From Dryomyza anilis (lineage: Eukaryota > Arthropoda > Insecta > Diptera > Dryomyzidae), in assembly GCA_951804985.1 (NCBI GenBank), contig OX638131.1, positions 106,598,464 to 106,662,463 of the forward strand: a stretch of DNA of 64,000 nt, in the 5' to 3' direction. The notes under the pieces were generated by a model. It saw only the letters and a program-made list of their open reading frames with translations, made no database searches and was not told the DNA's origin. Position 1 is the stretch's first letter. Each line of letters begins with the position of its first letter. This document shows positions 1-11,490 of the stretch, in pieces. A program made the translations under genes and the position numbers.

Positions 1-277
1 TGTTACTTTGACATGACATTTAGTTGACAGTTTTATATCTCCTACCAGGCTGATGTCGCGCGTATCGCATTACATGTTGTTGCTGCTACTACGAGTAACA
101 ACACTTTTAACATGTGTTTAAATTTTTGTTTTAATTTATCAATTTTCTACTTTTTATTTATTTTATTATATTAAGGAAAAAATATTTTTTATTATTCTAA
201 ATATTTTTTCTTTAATAATTATTTTTTAGTGTCGTTTTCACAGCATTTAGCTAAATCTTTCAATTCCGTATTGTCTA

Positions 278-643
278 AATAGAAAAAAATAATCGACGTA
301 AATATAGCAACTGATATTAATTGTATTCATTAATCACTCCAACAATGAAATTCAGTAATTTAATGAAAACATTTCGTTATATAAGCAATTTCGTTCGTTA
401 ATATGATTATTTCAATGCTCAAATAATTTAGCCGACACAATTTTAGCAAATATAATTGCTAAAACTGCGCCGACTAAATTATTTTCTGCATTGACGTACA
501 AATATTCATATTATCAAACGGAATTACTGATCTAACGTAGAATAGCAAATGTTTTTATTAAATTAGTGAATTTCATTGCTAAGTTTATTAGTGAATGCAA
601 TTAACATCAGTTGCTATATTTACGTCGACTATTTTTTTCTGTG
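278..643. mobile_element. Foldback MITE, subfamily A (366 bp, TA-flanked)
   Basis: Almost the whole element is an inverted repeat. The left arm starts AATAGAAAAAAATAATCGACG and the right end, read on the minus strand, starts CACAGAAAAAAATAGTCGACG. Both arms continue with GTAAATATAGCAACTGAT and then a block around AATGAAATTCA. The dyad carries on into the centre (ATAATTTAG near 420 against CTAAATTAT near 475). TA dinucleotides flank it at 276-277 and 644-645, as expected for Tc1/mariner-type mobilisation. No coding capacity is visible, so it would be non-autonomous. Related copies lie at 12456-12565 and 34179-35125. Confidence 0.8.
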
Positions 644-645
644 TA

Positions 646-1080
646 TGGGTAACAGTCAGCTAAAGTGCCAGTTAACGCATGACCGAGGATGATGAAAACA
701 GATCTTAAAATGATTTCATAGATTAATTAGCTAATCGAAAACGATATCAATTTAAAACTATTTCATTTTTAAAATTAAAGCAATTCCCGAAATGGTTATA
801 CCAAATTCAGAAATAAACCTTTGTTGAAAAACGATATAAATGGTTTTTGTTTTATAGCGGGTTTAAAAAGATTCTTGAAAATATATAAAAAAAACTTAAA
901 AACAAAAAACAAAATTAAATATTCTGATATTTATTTGTATTTTATTGTAAATTATTACTTTTTATTTTTTTAAATTTTGTAAATATTTTTTGTATTGCAT
1001 TTTCAATTTTCTGTTTTTTTTTCATTGCATTTTAATTTTGGTTTCACTTCTAAGTTTTAAATATAATTTTAAATTGTATG
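646..1080. other. AT-rich stretch without recognised features
   Basis: This is simple AT-rich sequence with poly-A and poly-T runs. No long open frame, inverted repeat or tandem array could be supported here. Confidence 0.5.
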
Positions 1081-1254
1081 TCTGTCGTAAGCGTTACATC
1101 TCATTTTTGAAATAAGTCTTCTATTTTCTTTGTTATTTTTGTACACATTTGTCTCTAAAATGATTGGCATGTTGTTGTCAGCCATTCTGTCATTCTAATG
1201 GTAATTTTAAAAATAGCCCCTGCAACAAGGTTTCGCCTAAATAAATAAATAAAT
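1081..1254 (+). mobile_element. Possible 3' tail of a LINE
   Basis: A mixed-composition segment ends in CAAGGTTTCGCCT followed by a short AAAT-repeat tail at about 1231-1254. Many dipteran non-LTR retrotransposons end in short tandem tails of this kind. No reverse transcriptase or other coding sequence lies upstream, so this would be a severely 5'-truncated copy. A chance simple repeat is an alternative. Confidence 0.25.
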
Positions 1255-1439
1255 CACGACCTCATGTGCGCCACTAGTTTAAATAAATATCTTAAACTAG
1301 TGCTAAGATAAATAGAGAAAATACATTTAAAATAAGAAATTATTTTGGCTTTTGAAATTTTTGACATTTTGTTCTATATTCTATATACTCAAAAAATGAA
1401 AAAAATGATTTAAAAAAACGAAGATATAAATCTCATTAT

Positions 1440-1765
1440 GAAAGGCAGTCTAATGAATTCCAGTACTATACCTTTCAAGGAATTTTTCATAGACATTCGT
1501 ACGAATTGTCGAACTCCCGAACTCCCTCCCGTCCTATTAGAACTTTGCCCGAGTTCTCTCACCAGTTTGAGCTGTGCGTGTTATATTTGTACTCAAAGTG
1601 GTGGGACCTACAGTTTATTGCCGAATCCGAACGGCGGGTGAGAGGCAATATTTTACTCTCGTAGGTTTGCCTTTGACTGCCGAGAGGTAGCACGGTATAG
1701 AACCTGAGACCTTTCGGCTCAGAGTCCAACGCACTAATCTTGAGCTACCGACGCTACTACCGAAC
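1440..1765 (-). mobile_element. tRNA-derived SINE
   Basis: Read on the minus strand, the segment starts with a tRNA-like head. A box A-like motif TAGCTCAAGATTAGTG lies at 1732-1747 and a good box B, GGTTCTATACC, at 1694-1704. The intervening GGACTCTGAG resembles the anticodon region of tRNA-Gln, but the stem is imperfect. Downstream is a non-tRNA body of about 250 bp without a long open frame. The internal pol III promoter boxes and unrelated body are the usual architecture of a tRNA-derived SINE. A mutated solitary tRNA pseudogene is less likely because the sequence keeps its complexity well past the head. The 3' end is uncertain. Confidence 0.5.
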
Positions 1766-1827
1766 AACATCTATTTAAATACCTATTCCATAGAATTTGT
1801 TTTTACTATTCCAGAATTTGATTACAA

Positions 1828-2365
1828 TCTATATATATAAAACTCATTTTCCGTTTGTTTGTTTGTGCGCTATGCAAACGTACACCTGCGCACGAATTTT
1901 CTTAAAATTTGGAATATATATCCTACAGATCCAGGAGAAGGTCACTACACTACATTGGTGTATAATTCGGATTCATAGCAAAACCACTGAATGTATTTTT
2001 CTGACAATTTGCATAAATATGCTATAAAGTCCGAGGAGTATCCTAAACCATATATAAACTAGATTGGGCAAAGGGGTGTGGCACCTCCCATAGAATCCAA
2101 AAATTCAGTACGCTAAATGTCAGTCCTAATAATATCGATTTCAAATAAACTTTAAAATTTAATGTTACTCATCTTACTATATCTCACCACACCAAAACGC
2201 ACCACACCAAAACTCAACACACCAAAACTCACCACACCTAAACTCACCACACCTAAACTCACCACACATAAACTCACCACACTAAATTCATCACACTAAA
2301 ACTCACCACACTAAAACTTCTACCGGAAAAACACTACGGGGAAGAATTCTACGGGTCCAGTTAGT
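1828..2365 (+). mobile_element. Non-autonomous Helitron-like element
   Basis: The left end, TCTATATATATAAAAC, followed by a TTTGTTTGTTTGTGCG segment, resembles the 5' ends of insect Helitron-derived elements. The right end reads CTACGGGTCCAGTTAGT, close to a Helitron CTRR-T terminus. No terminal inverted repeat or target duplication is evident, as expected for Helitrons. The centre carries a 15-bp minisatellite (2182-2317), which many DINE-type elements also have. No Rep/helicase coding sequence is present. The family call rests on remembered end sequences and needs a library search. Confidence 0.45.
2182..2317 (+). repeat. 15-bp minisatellite (AACTCACCACACCTA)
   Basis: About nine tandem units of AACTCACCACACCTA with one- or two-base variants (CACCAAA, CACATAA, CACTAAA). 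The array lies inside the Helitron-like element and probably belongs to it. Confidence 0.85.
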
Positions 2366-2985
2366 ACAAAATAAATTTTAAATAAACGTTTCAAATTTTG
2401 TGAAACAAATTTGATTCGATTTTTTGCGATTTTTTGAATCCTGATCGAAAGTGAATTTTAGAACATACCAGAATATATATTTTCTACTTCAACATAAATG
2501 ACATTTTCAAATGAAAATATAGAATTAAAAATTAATTTATTTTGAGGTCAAAATTTCTAAAATGTTCGATTGTTTCATTTTGATTGATTTTTATCCGAAA
2601 AAAATTTGAATTAGAAAAATTATATATCGGGGATGTTCTGAAACTCACTTTAGATCGAAATTCATTAAGTTATATTTGCCGCATTATACATCTTTCTTAA
2701 ATTTATATAAAATTAAATTTTTGCCGTAATACAAATGCATATTACTTATGTCCTTAGGTAAACTAAAAATTAAACTCTCTTTCATCATGGTGATAAACTT
2801 TATTTTGATGTCTTTTTTGTGTGGCCTTTTAATGAGCATAACTTTGGACTAAAGTCTGCCAGACTTTGGCAAACAAATTTGACCACGAAATGCGGTACGT
2901 TACCAAAAATGTCTTCTCACTACTTAAGCGCTGAAGGACGACATTAAAATAGCAATAACAACAACTATAAACATGACTAAAACTC
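2366..2985. other. AT-rich spacer, nothing recognised
   Basis: AT-rich single-copy-looking sequence between the Helitron-like element and the satellite. I see no supported gene, tandem array or element ends. Confidence 0.5.
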
Positions 2986-3481
2986 CCACTTTACTCCATG
3001 TCACTAGAGTCAACACCCACTCGACGACAAGCATAACACAGCAAGTGAACAACATCCTTTAATGGTGTAACGTCCACGTCGTGTGATGGAGGTAGACCAA
3101 GTGGCAGGGAGTCAACATTGTGGGGAGAGTAAAAACGGAAAGGAGTCGAAGTTAAAAGGTGTCGAAGTGAAAGAGAGTCATAGTGGAAGGGATTCGAAAA
3201 GTAAGCGAATCTAGAGTCGAACTGATAAAAAGTAGTCGGATTGGAAGGTAGTTGAAATAGAAGGGAGTCCATGGAAGGTAATCGAAGTGAATGGGAGTTG
3301 ACGTGTAAGGTAGTCTAAATGGAAGAGAGTTGGAGTGATAATGAGTCGAAATGGAAGTAATCGAAGTGGAAGTGAGTGGAATTATAAGTTGTTGCTAAAG
3401 TGGAAGAAAAACGAAATAGAAGTATTCGAAGTGTCCAAATGTAAGATAGATGTAATTGACGGAGAAGGGAGACGGAATAAA

Positions 3482-5479
3482 TATGAACTCAACGTAGATG
3501 TACAAAGTGAATAGAAGTCGATAGGGAAGAATTTCAAAGTAAATCGAAGTAATCGATGAGGTAGTAATTCGAAGTGTCCAAAGTTGGAATGGAAGGTAAT
3601 TGAAAAAGAAGGGAGTCCATGAAATGTAATCGATGTGAAGTGAAAGGTAGTCAAAATGGAAGGGAGTTGAAGTGATAATGAGTCGAAATGGAAGTAATCG
3701 AAATGGAACATTGTGGGGAGAGTAGAAACGGAAAGGAGTCGAAGTTGAAGGGTGTCGGAGTGAAAGAGTGTCATAGTGGAAGGGAGTCGAAAAGTAAGCG
3801 ATTCTAAATGGAAGAGTAGAAATGATAAAAAGTAGGATTGGAAGGTAGTTGAAATAGAAGGTAGTCCATGGATGGTAATCGAAGTGAATGGGAGTTGACG
3901 TGTAAGGTAGTCAAAATGGAAGGGAGTTGGAGTGATAGTGAGTCGAAATGGAAGTAATCGAAGTGGAAGTGAGTGGAATTATAAATTGTTGCTAAAGTGG
4001 AAGAAAATCGAAATAGAAGTAATTCGTAGTGTCCAAATGTAAGGTAGATGTAATCGAAGGGGAAGGGAGGCGAAATATATAGGAAATCAACGTGGATGTA
4101 CAGAGTGAATAGAAGTCGATAGGGAAGAATTTCGAAGTAAATCGAAGTAATCGATGAGGTAGTAATTCGAAGTGTCCAAAGTTGGAATGGAAGCTAGTTG
4201 AAATAGAAGGGAGTTCATTGGATGGCAATCGAAGTGAATGGAAGTTGACGTGAAAGGTAGTCAAAATGGAAGGGAGTTGGAGTGATAATGAGTCGAAATG
4301 GAAGTAATCGAAGTGGAAGTGAGTGGAATTATAAGTTGTTGCTAAAGTGGAAGAAAATCGATTACATCTATGTAAGATGTAATCGACGGGGAAGGGAGAT
4401 GAAATAAATAGGAACTCAACGTGGATGTACGAAGTGAATAGAAGTCGATAGTGAAGAATTTCGAAGTAAATCCAAGTAATCAATGAGGTAGTAATTCGAA
4501 GTGTCCACATGGAAGATAGATGTAATTGATGTTAAAGGCAGTCGAAATAAATAGGGCCTCTTCGTCGATGTACGAAGTGAAATAAAGTCGAAAAAAAAGA
4601 ATTACGAAGTAAGTCGAAGTAATCGATGTGGTAGGAGTTTCAATGGAAGCTAATTGAAGTAATACGGAGTCGAAATAGTGTTGGAGAGTCGAAGTGGAAG
4701 AAAACTGAAATGCTAGACTGTCCAAATAGTTGAGTGTGGATGAGAGGAGACTTTGGAAATGGTAGGAAGTCGAAATGGTATGGGGTCGGTAAGTGTCGAA
4801 GTACCCATTCAAAGAGATTTAGTAGTCCAAATATAAGGGAATCGAAGTGAAAAAGATTAGAAGTGCTGTGTTGATAGAAGTAATCGAAAGGGAATGAAAT
4901 CAAAAGAAAAAGAGTCGATTCGTAGTAGAATAGAAGTCCCAACGGAACGATTTAGAATCCGAGATGTCGAAAGTGCAAGAGTGTTGAAATTGTCAAAATA
5001 TAAGAGAGTGTTCCAAGTGTTAGGTAGGGCGAAGTAGAAGTAATCGAGTGGGAATGGTGTCAAAAACAAAGGGAGTCGATTCGTAATAGAAGGAAATAGA
5101 AAAGAAGTCCCAAGAAAACGATGTAGAATTTGAGGAGTCTAAAGTGTAAGACTGTTGAAATTTTAGAAAGTGTAAGTTGAATGTTGAAATTTTAGAATGT
5201 GTAAGTGAAGTTGTAGGCGATGGGATGCCGAATTGCTATGTAGTCAAAGTGGAAGAGATTCGAAGTTGTAGTTCGAAATAAAACTGTCAAAATGGAATGA
5301 AGTCGTAATGGGAAGAGTCGAATGAAATTAAAGATTCGATGTGGACCGTAAAAATATTTATGAAAGTAAAAGTCATATTGATTAGGAGTCAAAATAGAAG
5401 TATGTAGAAATGCAACAGAATCGCAATGGTAGGGAGTCGAAATGGAAGTGAACGATATGGTTGACATGGAAGTATGCTT
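3482..5479 (+). repeat. 1998-bp tandem duplication, copy 1
   Basis: Every landmark in this segment recurs 1998 bp downstream with no difference that I could find. Examples are TGAACTCAACGTAG at 3484 and 5482, and GGGCCTCTTCGTCG at 4552 and 6550. The repeat lies wholly inside the satellite block. The left boundary is set by the mismatch at 3481 against 5479. Confidence 0.9.
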
Positions 5480-7477
5480 TATGAACTCAACGTAGATGTA
5501 CAAAGTGAATAGAAGTCGATAGGGAAGAATTTCAAAGTAAATCGAAGTAATCGATGAGGTAGTAATTCGAAGTGTCCAAAGTTGGAATGGAAGGTAATTG
5601 AAAAAGAAGGGAGTCCATGAAATGTAATCGATGTGAAGTGAAAGGTAGTCAAAATGGAAGGGAGTTGAAGTGATAATGAGTCGAAATGGAAGTAATCGAA
5701 ATGGAACATTGTGGGGAGAGTAGAAACGGAAAGGAGTCGAAGTTGAAGGGTGTCGGAGTGAAAGAGTGTCATAGTGGAAGGGAGTCGAAAAGTAAGCGAT
5801 TCTAAATGGAAGAGTAGAAATGATAAAAAGTAGGATTGGAAGGTAGTTGAAATAGAAGGTAGTCCATGGATGGTAATCGAAGTGAATGGGAGTTGACGTG
5901 TAAGGTAGTCAAAATGGAAGGGAGTTGGAGTGATAGTGAGTCGAAATGGAAGTAATCGAAGTGGAAGTGAGTGGAATTATAAATTGTTGCTAAAGTGGAA
6001 GAAAATCGAAATAGAAGTAATTCGTAGTGTCCAAATGTAAGGTAGATGTAATCGAAGGGGAAGGGAGGCGAAATATATAGGAAATCAACGTGGATGTACA
6101 GAGTGAATAGAAGTCGATAGGGAAGAATTTCGAAGTAAATCGAAGTAATCGATGAGGTAGTAATTCGAAGTGTCCAAAGTTGGAATGGAAGCTAGTTGAA
6201 ATAGAAGGGAGTTCATTGGATGGCAATCGAAGTGAATGGAAGTTGACGTGAAAGGTAGTCAAAATGGAAGGGAGTTGGAGTGATAATGAGTCGAAATGGA
6301 AGTAATCGAAGTGGAAGTGAGTGGAATTATAAGTTGTTGCTAAAGTGGAAGAAAATCGATTACATCTATGTAAGATGTAATCGACGGGGAAGGGAGATGA
6401 AATAAATAGGAACTCAACGTGGATGTACGAAGTGAATAGAAGTCGATAGTGAAGAATTTCGAAGTAAATCCAAGTAATCAATGAGGTAGTAATTCGAAGT
6501 GTCCACATGGAAGATAGATGTAATTGATGTTAAAGGCAGTCGAAATAAATAGGGCCTCTTCGTCGATGTACGAAGTGAAATAAAGTCGAAAAAAAAGAAT
6601 TACGAAGTAAGTCGAAGTAATCGATGTGGTAGGAGTTTCAATGGAAGCTAATTGAAGTAATACGGAGTCGAAATAGTGTTGGAGAGTCGAAGTGGAAGAA
6701 AACTGAAATGCTAGACTGTCCAAATAGTTGAGTGTGGATGAGAGGAGACTTTGGAAATGGTAGGAAGTCGAAATGGTATGGGGTCGGTAAGTGTCGAAGT
6801 ACCCATTCAAAGAGATTTAGTAGTCCAAATATAAGGGAATCGAAGTGAAAAAGATTAGAAGTGCTGTGTTGATAGAAGTAATCGAAAGGGAATGAAATCA
6901 AAAGAAAAAGAGTCGATTCGTAGTAGAATAGAAGTCCCAACGGAACGATTTAGAATCCGAGATGTCGAAAGTGCAAGAGTGTTGAAATTGTCAAAATATA
7001 AGAGAGTGTTCCAAGTGTTAGGTAGGGCGAAGTAGAAGTAATCGAGTGGGAATGGTGTCAAAAACAAAGGGAGTCGATTCGTAATAGAAGGAAATAGAAA
7101 AGAAGTCCCAAGAAAACGATGTAGAATTTGAGGAGTCTAAAGTGTAAGACTGTTGAAATTTTAGAAAGTGTAAGTTGAATGTTGAAATTTTAGAATGTGT
7201 AAGTGAAGTTGTAGGCGATGGGATGCCGAATTGCTATGTAGTCAAAGTGGAAGAGATTCGAAGTTGTAGTTCGAAATAAAACTGTCAAAATGGAATGAAG
7301 TCGTAATGGGAAGAGTCGAATGAAATTAAAGATTCGATGTGGACCGTAAAAATATTTATGAAAGTAAAAGTCATATTGATTAGGAGTCAAAATAGAAGTA
7401 TGTAGAAATGCAACAGAATCGCAATGGTAGGGAGTCGAAATGGAAGTGAACGATATGGTTGACATGGAAGTATGCTT
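5480..7477 (+). repeat. 1998-bp tandem duplication, copy 2
   Basis: This is the second copy, directly abutting the first. The match continues only two bases past the expected end (to 7479), so junction microhomology is about 2 bp. The lack of visible divergence points either to a very recent duplication or to an assembly duplication. Confidence 0.9.
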
Positions 7478-8488
7478 TAGTGGAAGAGTTCGAAATGGAA
7501 CGGAGTCGGAATGCAGGGAAGTTGAAATGTAACGAAGTCGAAGTGAAAGGATGTGGAAATGGAAGGATTAAGAAATTAAGAAATGGAAGGATTAAGTCGA
7601 ATGGAAAGGGTGACAAATAAAAGAGTCGAAATTGAATCACTACGAAATGGTAGACATGCCAGTATGCTATTCAAAGTGTTTCGAAATGAAAAGTTAAAAT
7701 GAAGGTAAGCCAAAATGAAGACGAAATGAAAGGGTGTAGAAAATGGGGCGAAGAAAATAATCTCCTCCACTTTTACTACCTAGCCGAATTGCTAGGAGAT
7801 TCTAAGTGGTCGAAATATAGCAGTCGAAATAGAATGATATCGAAATGGGTGGAGTCGTATGAAATTCAAGATTCGATGTGGATTGATAAGGAGTCAAATA
7901 GAAGTATGTAGAAATGCCACAATTTCGAAACGGTGGGGAGTTAAAATAGAAGTAAACGATATGGTTGACATGGAAGTATGCTTTAGTGCAAGAGCTTGAA
8001 ATGGAAAGATGTCAGAATACAGGAAAGTCGAAACGGAACGAAGTCGAAGTGAAATGGTGTAGAAATGGAAGAATTACGAAATGGTAGACATGGTAGTATA
8101 CTATATTCAAAGTGTTTCGAAATGAAAAGTTAAAATGATGGCAAGTCAAAATGAAGACGAAGTGAAAAAGTGTAGAAATGAATAGGAGTCGAAATGGAAG
8201 ATAGTCGGAATGGAGGAAGTCGATGAGTATAAAATGTTAAAGAGTCGAAATGAAAGGATTACGAAATGGTAGACATGTCAGAATGCTTTTTTCGAAGTGT
8301 TTCGAAATGAAAAAAAAGCCAAAATGAAGGGAAATACAATAAAGATGAAAGTGTAGAAAATCATAGGAGTCGACATGGAAGATAGTCGGAATAAAGTCAA
8401 AGTGTATAAATGAAAGAGAGACGAAACGGATGATTGTCGAAATAAAACCGGTCAAATTGTACAATCTAGGACATGGCCATTTTTATCC

Positions 8489-8896
8489 ATGCATTTCAAC
8501 GCGTTTCCATTTCTACACAGGTTGGGCTCGTATATTGAATGGAATTTTGTATTTACTCATAAACCAAAAGAACGCCGCTTGTTGTCCTTGCCTCTTACAT
8601 ATTTTTTCTTCCTGCATGTCATGCAAAATACACCTGCGGGAAAAGCTGTCGCCTCCTATTTTCCTCGTCCATCGTTCTGCTACACCTACTTCTTAACCGC
8701 TCTCTCGCTCTGTTACACGGTGTTGTACTCGATGTTGTCCAACTTCCGGTTTTTCATGAAAGTCACAAGAGTAAAAATTGTGCGCCGTCATCACAAAATC
8801 ATGTCCTTCTTTTTGCTTATTTTTTTTGCTTTGCTCTTGTCCTGTATCGTCGTTGTAGCACTAAAACGAAAAGAAAAATGCCAACATGTTCGATAA
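8489..8896 (+). CDS. Doubtful open frame, 135 aa, two possible membrane segments
   Basis: An uninterrupted ATG-to-stop frame of 135 codons lies in a less AT-rich island just downstream of the satellite. It has hydrophobic stretches near residues 67-86 (YFLTALSLCYTVLYSML) and 105-125 (MSFFLLIFFALLLSCIVVVA), followed by a basic tail (KRKEK). I do not recognise a family. The pyrimidine-rich plus strand favours Phe, Leu and Ser codons by chance. A 72-codon frame runs on the opposite strand over 8817-9035, which weakens the case. No splice or promoter context supports it. I regard non-coding intergenic sequence as more likely. Confidence 0.12.
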   Translation: MHFNAFPFLHRLGSYIEWNFVFTHKPKERRLLSLPLTYFFFLHVMQNTPAGKAVASYFPRPSFCYTYFLTALSLCYTVLYSMLSNFRFFMKVTRVKIVRRHHKIMSFFLLIFFALLLSCIVVVALKRKEKCQHVR

Positions 8897-9914
8897 GGAA
8901 GGCGGCTATGATAAACCATGTTTGGTCGACCATGTGTCGTTGAACTGTTGTTTGACGTTGGCTGGCTATAGAGAAAAATGAAAAATATAAAAAATTTATG
9001 AAAAACAAAATTAATATAAAGTTTTTATTCAACAATTTAATTTAATATTTGACAAACAAAATTGTTAAAAAGCAGCATGGAAAATGCAAGATATGATGGA
9101 TATTTTATTTGGTATTTGAGAGGGAAATTTCTTACATAGAAATAATGAACCTCTGAACCGATTTTAAACTTCTGCTTATACATTCTTCGTAGACATTTTT
9201 TCTAAACTTATTTTGATGCCTTTATTAGTTCTAAATTATTGGGAATCAGAAAGATTAGGGATCAGAACATTTTCCAGATTCTGTTTCTATTCAATACCGG
9301 TACCACAACCATTTGAATAAAATGAAACTGTTCTTCAAACATCCTCAACAACACGATTTATGTTCCATTTTAATACCGTTTCTTTCAGACCATACCTTTT
9401 CAATGGAATATAAGATAAAGACCTCAAAAATTATCTCACGATAGCAAACATGAATATTTCTCTTATATTGTGTTCCTCTTTCTTTCGACTTGAAGTCCTT
9501 CTAAATCTTATTTTCCTGTACTTCCTTCAATGAAAACTCTTCTGTCTTGCCCTAACCTTTACATTTGTGCCGCCTTATTTTACCTCCCATCATTTGTTTC
9601 ACCTTGAGTTTGGTGACATCCATCCCTTCTACATCCCTTCAATGCCAACGATGGGGACTACAATATTTTATGCATATTTGATGAAGGATTCTGTCAGCAT
9701 TACTTGCAGGAATTCAGTGGCGCAACATGCTGCTGCTTTATTCCCATGACTCCCTGAGGTGATTCACCAAATAAAATAAATTGATTTTGGTTATTATTTT
9801 GAAGTTTATTCTGAGATGGTATAAATTCAAATTTTATTTTAAGGTTTAAAAGAGACAATAAGTTTTAAAATATAAAACTAAATTGAAAATAAGCCATGGG
9901 GCATATTTTGAAAT
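8897..9914. other. Mixed-complexity spacer
   Basis: Mostly AT-rich. The part at about 9470-9760 has more even base composition and a 60-codon frame at 9567, too short and unrecognised to call. No tandem array or transposon ends were found. Confidence 0.45.
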
Positions 9915-11490
9915 TGAACTTTGAGTGAAATTCAAGTATTTTTTTGTGAAAAATTAAATTTTTAGTGATAATTTTTTTTTTTAGTGAAAAATTAAATTTT
10001 TAGTGAAAAATTAAATTTTTAATGAAAAATTAAATTTTTAATGAAAAATTTATTTGTGAAAATTTATTTCTGGAAAATTTAATTTATTAGTGAAAAATTG
10101 AATTATTAGTGAAAAATTCAATTTCGAGCAAAAAATTGTATTTTGAGTGATAATTTAAATTTCTAGTGAATAATTAAATTTTTAATGAAAATTTTAATTT
10201 TATTGTGAAAAATTGAATTTTTAGTGAAAATTTGAATTTTTAGTGAAAAATTCAATTTCGAGTAAAAAATTGTATTATTTTTAGTGAAAAATTGAATTTT
10301 TAATGAAAAATTGTATTATTTTTAGTGAAAAATTATATTTTTTATGAAAAATTATATTTTTTTTTTAGTGAAAAATGGAATTTTTAGTGAAAAATTAATT
10401 TTTTTTAGTGAAAAATTGAATTTTTAGTGAAAAATTTTATTTTTTAGTGAAAAATTTAATGTTCAGTGAAATATTTAATTTTTAGTGAAAAATTGAATTT
10501 TTAGTGAAAGATTGAATTTTTAGTGAAAAATTGAATTTTTAGTGAAAAATTGAATTTATAGTGAAAAATTGAATTTTTAGTGAAAAATTGAATTTTTAGT
10601 GAAAATTTGAATTTTTAGTGAAAAATGAATTTTTAGTGAAAATTTGAATTTTTGTGAAATATTGAATTTTTAGTGAAAAATTGAATTTTTAGCGAAAAAT
10701 TGAATTTTTAGTGAAAAATTGAATTTTTAGTGAAAAATTGAATTTTTAGTGAAAAATTAAATTTTTAGTGAAAATTTAAGTTTTAGTGAAAAATTTAATT
10801 TTTAGTGAAAAATTTAATTTTTAGTGAAAAATTTAATTTTAATTGAGTTTTTACTGAAAAATTGAATTTTTAGTGAAAAATTGAATTTTTAGTGAAAAAT
10901 TTAATTTTTAGTGAAAAATTGAATTTTTAGTGAAAAATTGAATTTTTAGTGAAAAATTGAATTTTTAGTGAAAAATTGAATTTTTAGTGAAAAATTGAAT
11001 TTTTAGTGAAAAATTGAATTTTGAATGAAAAATTGAATTTTTAGTGAAAAATTGAATTTTGAGTGGAAAATTGAATTTTTAGTGAAAAATTGAATTTTTA
11101 GTGAAAAATTGAATTTTTAGTGAAAAATTGAATTTTTAGTGAAAAATTGAATTTTTAGTGAAAAATTGAATTTTCAGTGAAAAATTGAATTTTTAGTGAA
11201 AAATTGATTTTTTAGTGAAAAATTGAATTTTAAGTGAAAAATTGAATTTTTAGTGAAAAATTGAATTTTTAGTGAAAAATTGAATTTTTAGTGAAAAATT
11301 GAATTTTTAGTAAAAAATTGAATTTTTAGTGAAAAGTTGAATTTTTGATGAAGATTTAAATTTTTACTGAAAAAATTGAATTTTTAATGAAAAATTGAAT
11401 TTTTAGTGAAAATATAATTATTATCGTAAAATTTAATTTATATTGAAAATAGAAATTTTGATAAAAAATTTATTTTTAGTGAAATTAGTT
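9915..11490. repeat. 19-bp minisatellite (GAATTTTTAGTGAAAAATT), array 1
   Basis: About 1.55 kb of tandem units GAATTTTTAGTGAAAAATT. They are nearly uniform from about 10480 to 11330 and ragged at both edges. The unit contains a dyad, AAAAATT-n-AATTTTT. The same unit builds much of 52095-53430. Confidence 0.95.

Larger units (their letters stand above)
3060..8445. repeat. Degenerate GAGTCGAAATGGAAG satellite block
   Basis: Over 5 kb is built from variants of a 15-20 bp unit resembling GAGTCGAAATGGAAG or AGTCGAAGTGGAAG, including abundant GTAATCGAAG variants. Larger blocks recur at roughly 595 bp: 3121 matches 3714, 3241 matches 3838, and 3541 resembles 4141. Short open frames on the minus strand rich in Phe/His/Ser/Leu are translations of the repeat and are not annotated. 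From about 7480 to 8445 the units become more irregular but are still recognisable. Strong purine bias on the plus strand is obvious by eye. Confidence 0.9.

Noticed and set aside
1..110. Possible LTR fragment bounded by TGTTAC and GTAACAACA
   Set aside because: It is too short, starts at the window edge, and no second LTR, primer-binding site or polypurine tract is visible.
1684..1761. Functional tRNA gene
   Set aside because: The anticodon stem is mismatched and the acceptor ends do not pair, while sequence continues as a SINE-like body.
2991..8464. Many minus-strand frames rich in Phe, His, Ser and Leu
   Set aside because: They repeat with the satellite, are duplicated along with the 1998-bp block and show no domain pattern.
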